Below, piece after piece: positions 59,130 through 64,000 of a stretch of 64,000 nucleotides of DNA. Where the stretch lies: the NCBI GenBank assembly GCA_947504195.1, contig CANNGN010000010.1, forward strand, positions 1 through 64,000, given 5' to 3'. Below the pieces are notes generated by a model that had not been told where the DNA came from, did not search any database, and saw only the letters and a program-made list of their open reading frames with translations. Made by a program: the position numbers and the translations under genes. Every line of letters begins with the position of its first letter. Position 1 is the stretch's first letter. This DNA comes from an uncultured Vibrio sp. (GTDB lineage Bacteria; Pseudomonadota; Gammaproteobacteria; Enterobacterales; Vibrionaceae).

Positions 59130-60512
59130 CTAAGGTTCTACTTTATTATTTTTAACAACAGGAAGCGAACTACTTGCGCCAGCCAATACTAAAATCATGA
59201 TAAACATCACTGCATTTGCTGGAGGCTGAAGATTAAAGTCAACAGTAATGTGGATAAGCATACCCACGATTGCCATCAAAGCACCTAACGCTGTACCTTT
59301 AAGAGTTTTGCTGTTTCGCTTACGTATTGCTTTTAAGCTAAGCCAAATAGCCCAAAGGACCGCAGAACCTAGAACTAGAGTTGCAGGCACTCCAGCTTCA
59401 ACAATAAACTGAATATAGTCATTATGAGCAAAGTCATAGTAACCAATATTGTAATGCGAATAGCTAGGAAAAGTCGAATAAAAACTCCCCATCCCAGTCC
59501 CCGTTACTGGATAATCTTTAATAATATCCATACTCCACTCAACAACTTGGTCGCGGGTTTCTGCTTGTGCAGATGTCGCCTCTAAACGATCTTTGACTTT
59601 CGATAAACCAAATACTGTCCCCACCACCAATGTATCGATCGCAATTAACGATATGATCATCACTGTTAAGGCGCGTGGGCGATTTTTATAGAAAATCATG
59701 GCGATGATGCCACCAATCACCGTCACCGAGAAAAAAGCACTGTTACCCATTCGAGAGCGCGTCATTACTAAAGCGATGACCATTACAACCAAACAAAGAC
59801 GTACAATCATTTTTGTAGACATCATCGCACTGGTCCAGCGATTCAAGCGAACATTCCAAGAACCTGATGGAGTCTGATGAAGTTGCGATATAATCAAGCC
59901 CGTTCCAATACAGAGCGACATCATCAAATAGTTAGCGAAATGGTTATGATATACAAACGTTCCGTTAGCTCGGTTGCCCTGCTCTAAACCAAATATCCAA
60001 CTAATATCAGTATGGAGTAATACTTCTAACGCACCATAAAAGGCTTGGAAAGTACCTGAAATAACAATGGTATAAAGAACAAGTTTGATACGTGATATTG
60101 AATTAACCAAAATCACTGCATTAAATGCGAACAGAGTATAAGCTACGCCTTTCAACAACCCTGATAGAGTTGCGTATCGGTCAAGGGAAATAGTAAAAGA
60201 AGTACTGCCAACTAACTGATATACCTCGCTCGCATTAGGTGAAATAATTGCCAATAAGCTAGAAGGAATCGGAATTATTTGCAATAACACCCACACTTGA
60301 AACAGAGCCAATGGAACCAATAGCCATAGATAACGCTTTACTCTTTTCCAAGGAAAATGCTCACGATAACTATATAGAGTGAGCAAGGTAATAACTGCAA
60401 TCCAACTTTCAAATAACGACCAAGCCCAAGGGCGATGACTCGCCAAAGGAAGCGGTAGAAAAACCAACAGAGCCAGAAGATTATAAAAGCAAAAACGTTC
60501 AGTACGAGACAT
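59130..60512 (-). CDS. O-antigen ligase / polysaccharide polymerase (WaaL/Wzy family)
   Basis: 460-residue polytopic membrane protein, about twelve transmembrane segments. The Wzy_C/WaaL hallmarks are NGTFVYHNHFANYL before a membrane segment, and TGTGMGSFYSTFPSY...YDFAHNDYIQFIVEAG in the large periplasmic loop, with the conserved His of HNDYIQ. It joins or polymerises undecaprenol-linked sugar chains at the periplasmic face. Whether it is a ligase (RbmD-like) or a polymerase cannot be decided from sequence. AGGA precedes the ATG. A 17-nt-loop hairpin (GTCTTATT / AATAAGAC, 59087-59119) follows the stop. Confidence 0.85.
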   Translation of the reverse strand: MSRTERFCFYNLLALLVFLPLPLASHRPWAWSLFESWIAVITLLTLYSYREHFPWKRVKRYLWLLVPLALFQVWVLLQIIPIPSSLLAIISPNASEVYQLVGSTSFTISLDRYATLSGLLKGVAYTLFAFNAVILVNSISRIKLVLYTIVISGTFQAFYGALEVLLHTDISWIFGLEQGNRANGTFVYHNHFANYLMMSLCIGTGLIISQLHQTPSGSWNVRLNRWTSAMMSTKMIVRLCLVVMVIALVMTRSRMGNSAFFSVTVIGGIIAMIFYKNRPRALTVMIISLIAIDTLVVGTVFGLSKVKDRLEATSAQAETRDQVVEWSMDIIKDYPVTGTGMGSFYSTFPSYSHYNIGYYDFAHNDYIQFIVEAGVPATLVLGSAVLWAIWLSLKAIRKRNSKTLKGTALGALMAIVGMLIHITVDFNLQPPANAVMFIMILVLAGASSSLPVVKNNKVEP

Positions 60513-60548
60513 ACATTCCTAATTATTAAATAAACAAATTAAAAAATA

Positions 60549-60582
60549 AAAGCCCAAAACAGTTATAACCATTTTGGGCTTT
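60549..60582 (-). terminator. Intrinsic terminator of the Ala-rich protein gene
   Basis: An 11-bp stem AAAGCCCAAAA / TTTTGGGCTTT with a 12-nt loop. The minus-strand transcript ends TTTTATTTTTT. Confidence 0.88.
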
Positions 60583-60612
60583 GTATATCATTAGGCTAAG
60601 ACAGTATCGTCA

Positions 60613-61131
60613 TTAGTTTCCTGAAATACCACTACCTGAAGTAGAACGAAGACGACGAGCTGTCGTTGTACCAGCGGCAGCAGCGTCTGTTAAGGTAGTT
60701 GGATCTGCTCCTGCTAAGACAGCTGCTGTAACAACGTCATCAACACTTGCGCCTGCAGCAACAGCTGCAGCGACGATGTCACCAGCAGACTCTGGGGCTA
60801 CTGTAACAGCAGAAGCGACAATAGCATCAGTCGCTTCAGGAGCGATAGCAATAGCAGCTTGAACCGCTTCCGCAGCACTTGCTGGGTCTGCTGCGATAAC
60901 ACTAGCAACAATATCAGACATCGCTTCAGAACAATCAGAAGCGCCTGCGCCAATACCTAGATTGACACATTGCCCAAAGATTGAAGCAACTTGTTCTGCA
61001 GCACTTGATCCTGATTGTGCTGCTACAGCTTGATCAACGATCGCTTGCTGAGCATCAGTAATAGCATAAGCTGGTGCAGCGGAGATAGCTAACGCGGCAA
61101 CAACACCTAGAGATAACGATTTAAGTTTCAT
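60613..61131 (-). CDS. Secreted Ala-rich protein with five 15-residue tandem repeats
   Basis: I do not recognise a named family. 172 residues with a clear signal peptide (ends AYA-ITD, residue 23). The mature protein has two cysteines (55 and 67), then five repeats of exactly 15 residues at 72-86, 87-101, 102-116, 117-131 and 132-146. The pattern is roughly x-(D/A)-(I/A)-V-x-A-A-(V/I)-x-x-A-P-x-x-x (for example DAIVASAVTVAPESA). It ends in a short Thr/Arg/Ser/Gly tail. GAGGGAA precedes the ATG. It is probably exported and helical. It lies between the VpsQ-like and ligase genes, but has its own upstream gap (220 bp) and terminator. Confidence 0.8.
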   Translation of the reverse strand: MKLKSLSLGVVAALAISAAPAYAITDAQQAIVDQAVAAQSGSSAAEQVASIFGQCVNLGIGAGASDCSEAMSDIVASVIAADPASAAEAVQAAIAIAPEATDAIVASAVTVAPESAGDIVAAAVAAGASVDDVVTAAVLAGADPTTLTDAAAAGTTTARRLRSTSGSGISGN

Positions 61132-61351
61132 AGAGTTCCCTCATATATTAAACATTGAATACACTAGCTGGCGTTAGCAGGCCAATAAGTTATTCGACTA
61201 ATATCACGTATTCTAGTGGATCTATGTTCTCTTATCCAATTTAATTTTAACGGTTTCATGACATTCTCACAAACAAGAAATGCAACCGCTCCTATAATAA
61301 GATCATCTTTTTTATCAGATGACTAAGTTGATATAAGTATCAACTACCTTA

Positions 61352-61777
61352 TTATTTTGTTACCCATAGTCGTCGAATCAGGATGCAAACTGCTGCTCCG
61401 ACCACTATCCCAGCATAATTAACGGCTAGATCTGATAATGAAAACGCTCGTCTCGGCAAATAATATTGACTCAATTCATCTAGCGTCACCGCGCATAACA
61501 ATACTAAAGTCGGCCATCCAATAAACATCACTCGACGCTTAGAGGAAGGCATCACCAAAACCGATAAAAAACTCAATCCACTGGCGATTAAAAAGTGAAG
61601 GTGCTTATCCCCTCCTAATCGCCACTCTAAATGTGAAATCTGTTCAGCTAATATTCCCAATGATTTAAACAATGACACCAAACCGCACACTCCAGCCACC
61701 GCCACAAACAACCATAGACGATTTACCGCTGGGTAAACCTCAGTTCCGTTCGCTTTACATCGGTGGTTCTGTTGCAT
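61352..61777 (-). CDS. VanZ-like membrane protein, VpsQ-like
   Basis: 141-residue protein with about four transmembrane helices. The VanZ-type pattern is present: DKHLHFL in the second helix region and DELSQYYLPRRAFSLSDLAVN (Glu, Gln, Arg and Asp-Asn spacing), followed by AGIVVGAAV. Such proteins end several Vibrio vps-type polysaccharide operons. It begins 11 bp after the VpsP-like gene, so the two are a unit. Function unknown. Confidence 0.75.
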   Translation of the reverse strand: MQQNHRCKANGTEVYPAVNRLWLFVAVAGVCGLVSLFKSLGILAEQISHLEWRLGGDKHLHFLIASGLSFLSVLVMPSSKRRVMFIGWPTLVLLCAVTLDELSQYYLPRRAFSLSDLAVNYAGIVVGAAVCILIRRLWVTK

Positions 61778-61788
61778 TCGTTAAGGCC

Positions 61789-62502
61789 TCACTTTTTGCG
61801 ACATGACCTTAAGTCTAGACCAACAAATGTCGCTACGCTGCAAAGTTTTTCTTTTTCCAAAGACACTGCAACTAAGTCGTTGAGTTCATATCTATTAAAC
61901 CCATATTTAGAATGCTCGGAAAAATAGCGAATGGCTAACAGTCGCTGATCGGTATCCAATTCCTGCCAATTAGCAAATAAAAGATCGATGCCGGTGCTTG
62001 CAGTCAAGTTCTGATAAGGACCAAAATGTTGCGCCAGTTCAAGTCGTTGCTGAACCAATTCAAAAGGTTGATTTTGATAAGTTAAAACGTACGCCTCTTC
62101 GGCATAAGTAGCAGAATAAAGGGGACGTATATGACTTGCTGAGCGATAAACCTCACTGGCTCGAGTCAGTGCAGTTTCAGCATCTTCTCCGTCCCAGTAA
62201 TTAGTTGTAGCAATGTAGCCCAGTAACGCAAGTACATCAGGGTTTGCCGAATTCATATCTAAAATGTCATCGGCAAGGCGATTTACCGTATCACGCTGCT
62301 CTTGAGCTTTATCTTCAAAGTCAGGACTTTGTGTATCAGCACTGAGCATAAACTCTGCATAGCGGTCAACTTCGTTCTCGAGTCCAATCTGAAAAAGCGA
62401 ACTAATCCCGAAATGCATCGATAGGTAGAGTAAAGCAAGTGAAATAACAATCAGCGGAGACTGTCGCAAAGCCGATTTTAATGTTGCACTATTTATAGTC
62501 AC
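61789..62502 (-). CDS. Inner-membrane anchored helical-repeat protein, VpsP-like
   Basis: 237 residues with one N-terminal transmembrane helix (about 15-38) and a periplasmic, mostly helical domain with TPR-like elements (LADDILDMNSANPDVLALLGYIA, ALTRASEVYRSASHIRP). I compare it to VpsP of V. cholerae because of size, layout and the following VanZ-like gene (vpsP-vpsQ order), from memory and not by alignment. The start is GTG, with AAGG nine bases upstream. Function in exopolysaccharide assembly is inferred. Confidence 0.6.
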   Translation of the reverse strand: MTINSATLKSALRQSPLIVISLALLYLSMHFGISSLFQIGLENEVDRYAEFMLSADTQSPDFEDKAQEQRDTVNRLADDILDMNSANPDVLALLGYIATTNYWDGEDAETALTRASEVYRSASHIRPLYSATYAEEAYVLTYQNQPFELVQQRLELAQHFGPYQNLTASTGIDLLFANWQELDTDQRLLAIRYFSEHSKYGFNRYELNDLVAVSLEKEKLCSVATFVGLDLRSCRKK

Positions 62503-62570
62503 AATCCATCACCTTGGTTACGCTTCATTAGCTGCAGGTTAAAACATAGGCGCGTAGTTTGATAAAGACA

Positions 62571-62604
62571 AAAGAGAGAGTCAACATGATATCGACTCCC
62601 TCTC
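62571..62604 (-). terminator. Terminator of manC
   Basis: In the minus-strand transcript AGAGGGAGTC pairs with GACTCTCTCT (one G-U pair) around an 11-nt loop, followed by TTTTGTCTTT. It starts about 20 bp after the manC stop. Confidence 0.8.
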
Positions 62605-62624
62605 CTTGACGTATTTAATTAGAG

Positions 62625-64000
62625 TTAATCAAATAATGCCTGTTCAGAATCGACATAGCCTTGACGTTCAATACGCTCGACATCATCTTCTTCTAAATAA
62701 CTTCCCGAGCGCACTTCAATAATCTCAAGAGGCAATTTGCCAGGGTTTTCAATAGCATGAGATACCCCTAGCGGGATATAAATAGATTGGTTTTCAGAAA
62801 GTAAAAACTCTTCATCACCTTTGATGACTTTTGCGGTTCCCGAAGCGACAACCCAATGTTCAGCACGATGGTAATGCTTTTGGAACGATGTTTTACCACC
62901 AGGTTTTACGGTTACTTTCTTAACATTGAAACGTTGGCCTTCTGCAATCAAGTCCGCAGATCCCCAAGGACTGTAGGTTTCACGATGAATAAGACATTCA
63001 GCACGACCTTGATCTTTTAAAAGGTTAACAATGTTTTTTACGTCTTGAACTTTGTCTTTGCTCGCCACTAACAATGCGTCTTTGGTTTCAACGATAATTA
63101 ACCCATCGACTCCAACTGCGGTAACCAGTTTGTTATCGGAATAAAGATAACTATTGCTCACGTTTTCAATCAGCACGTCACCACGAATCGCATTACCATG
63201 CTGGTCTTTTTCATTCACTTCCCAAAGAGAACTCCACGAACCAACATCGCTCCAGTTAGCATCCATAGGCACCACTACCGCTTTATCGGTGGGCTCCATA
63301 ACCGCATAATCAATTGACTCATCAGGACAAAGTGAGAAAACATCTTTATTTAATCGAATGAAATCAAGATCAGGATAGGCGGTTTTATCGGACTCTTGGC
63401 ACGCTGCAAGAATATCTGGGCGATGTTTTTCTAACTCTTCCAAAAATGCAGATGCTTTAAAAAGGAACATTCCACTATTCCAGTAGTAACCACCCTCAGA
63501 CAAATAGGATTTTGCCGTATCTAGGTCTGGCTTTTCGACGAACTGTGCCACTTCATAACTAGAAGCATCAAGGGCATTGCCTTGTTTGATATAGCCGTAA
63601 CCCGTTTCAGGAGCAGTAGGAACAATACCAAATGTCACTAGTTTGCCTTGTTGCGCTTGAAGCTTTGCTTTGTTTACCGAGTCAGTAAAAGCTGCTTGGT
63701 TCTTAATTACGTGGTCAGCGGCCAAAACAAGAAGTAACGGATCATCGCCATTTTTAACCGCATTTAGTGCAGCAATCGCGACAGCCGGTGCCGTATTTCG
63801 ACCAACAGGTTCCAATACAATACCACTGTGAGATAAAGATGATGAACGAAGTTGCTCCGCAACGATAAAGCGATGCTCGTCATTACAAATAATGAAAGGC
63901 GCCAAATGATCAATATCGTCAAGACGTTCGATAGTGTTTTGCAACATAGTGCTATCACTGGTCAGCGATAAAAATTGTTTAGGATAATGTGTTCGAGAGA
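62625..64000 (-). CDS. manC: Mannose-1-phosphate guanylyltransferase / mannose-6-phosphate isomerase (5' end outside window)
   Basis: Makes GDP-mannose for polysaccharide synthesis. The open frame continues past the window edge: the last visible codons read SRTHYPKQFLSLTSDSTM, the usual N-terminal region after the missing GGSGTRLWPL nucleotide loop. About 457 residues are visible. The nucleotidyltransferase domain includes VGRNTAPAVAIAAL, ETGYGYIK, FVEKPD and YYWNSGMFLF. The C-terminal cupin isomerase domain includes KTSFQKHYHRAEHWVV and IYIPLGVSHAIENPG. An internal ATG at 63947 is not the start. The gene ends in its own terminator, ahead of the VpsP-like gene. Confidence 0.95.
   Translation of the reverse strand, partial: SRTHYPKQFLSLTSDSTMLQNTIERLDDIDHLAPFIICNDEHRFIVAEQLRSSSLSHSGIVLEPVGRNTAPAVAIAALNAVKNGDDPLLLVLAADHVIKNQAAFTDSVNKAKLQAQQGKLVTFGIVPTAPETGYGYIKQGNALDASSYEVAQFVEKPDLDTAKSYLSEGGYYWNSGMFLFKASAFLEELEKHRPDILAACQESDKTAYPDLDFIRLNKDVFSLCPDESIDYAVMEPTDKAVVVPMDANWSDVGSWSSLWEVNEKDQHGNAIRGDVLIENVSNSYLYSDNKLVTAVGVDGLIIVETKDALLVASKDKVQDVKNIVNLLKDQGRAECLIHRETYSPWGSADLIAEGQRFNVKKVTVKPGGKTSFQKHYHRAEHWVVASGTAKVIKGDEEFLLSENQSIYIPLGVSHAIENPGKLPLEIIEVRSGSYLEEDDVERIERQGYVDSEQALFD

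Noticed and set aside
61264..61279. TTCTCACAAACAAGAA as a VpsR site upstream of the Ala-rich gene
   Set aside because: Symmetry is limited to 4-bp arms and I could not recall a firm VpsR consensus to test it against.
62625..63947. manC starting at the internal ATG 63947
   Set aside because: The frame is open to the window edge and reads the conserved YPKQFLSL segment upstream, so the gene is truncated by the window, not short.

Overview
The window is a stretch of chromosome from a member of the Vibrionaceae, most likely a Vibrio related to but not identical with V. cholerae. The gene order (clpB-pgeF-rluD / bamD / raiA / pheA / nspS-mbaA / yjjX / trpR / slt / ettA / plzA / tyrA-aroF / btsSR / nagZ / anmK-murQ / cstA / ispH-fkpB-lspA-ileS-ribF-murJ / rpsT / hlyU / nhaR / nptA / thyA-lgt-ptsP-rppH / mutH / tas / vpsR / lysS-prfB / trmN6-srmB / prfC) matches what I recall of V. 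cholerae chromosome I. hlyU, nspS-mbaA and vpsR are Vibrio hallmarks. I saw no tRNA, complete rRNA gene, insertion sequence, phage or CRISPR array.

Layout. 1-381: promoters and leader of an rRNA operon reading leftward, with the 16S gene beyond the edge. 382-14116: stress and envelope genes (clpB, bamD), raiA, phenylalanine synthesis, and the polyamine sensor pair NspS-MbaA. 14396-21592: EttA, a PilZ protein, tyrosine synthesis behind two TyrR boxes, and a BtsS/BtsR-type pyruvate-sensing system. 21630-24898: muropeptide recycling (nagZ, anmK, murQ). 24900-27214: cstA behind three identical LytTR-type repeats, then a cytochrome b561. 27306-34852: isoprenoid, lipoprotein, tRNA-charging, flavin and lipid II flippase genes. 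35124-45549: rpsT, hlyU, nhaR, nptA, thyA-lgt-ptsP-rppH, mutH and tas. 45586-54698: two small genes, vpsR, then translation genes with the prfB programmed frameshift. 54937-64000: the least conserved part, with a secreted phytase-like protein and then the edge of an exopolysaccharide locus (tyrosine phosphatase, porin, O-antigen ligase/polymerase, Ala-rich repeat protein, VpsQ- and VpsP-like proteins, ManC cut by the window end).

Themes. Several genes belong to cyclic-di-GMP and biofilm control (nspS-mbaA, plzA, vpsR), and the polysaccharide locus at the right end is a plausible output. BtsSR and cstA look like a pyruvate-sensing regulator and its transporter target. Peptidoglycan turnover is represented by slt, nagZ, anmK, murQ, murJ and pgeF.

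Most notable observations: (1) the rppH-mutH intergenic region carries three perfect DnaA boxes and eight GATC sites, at the place where E. coli has DARS2, the DnaA-reactivating sequence; (2) three ACCACTTA repeats with a 20-bp period upstream of cstA; (3) a secreted protein made of five tandem 15-residue Ala-rich repeats inside the polysaccharide locus. Start codons were revised from the longest open frame where a Shine-Dalgarno sequence or family alignment argued for it.
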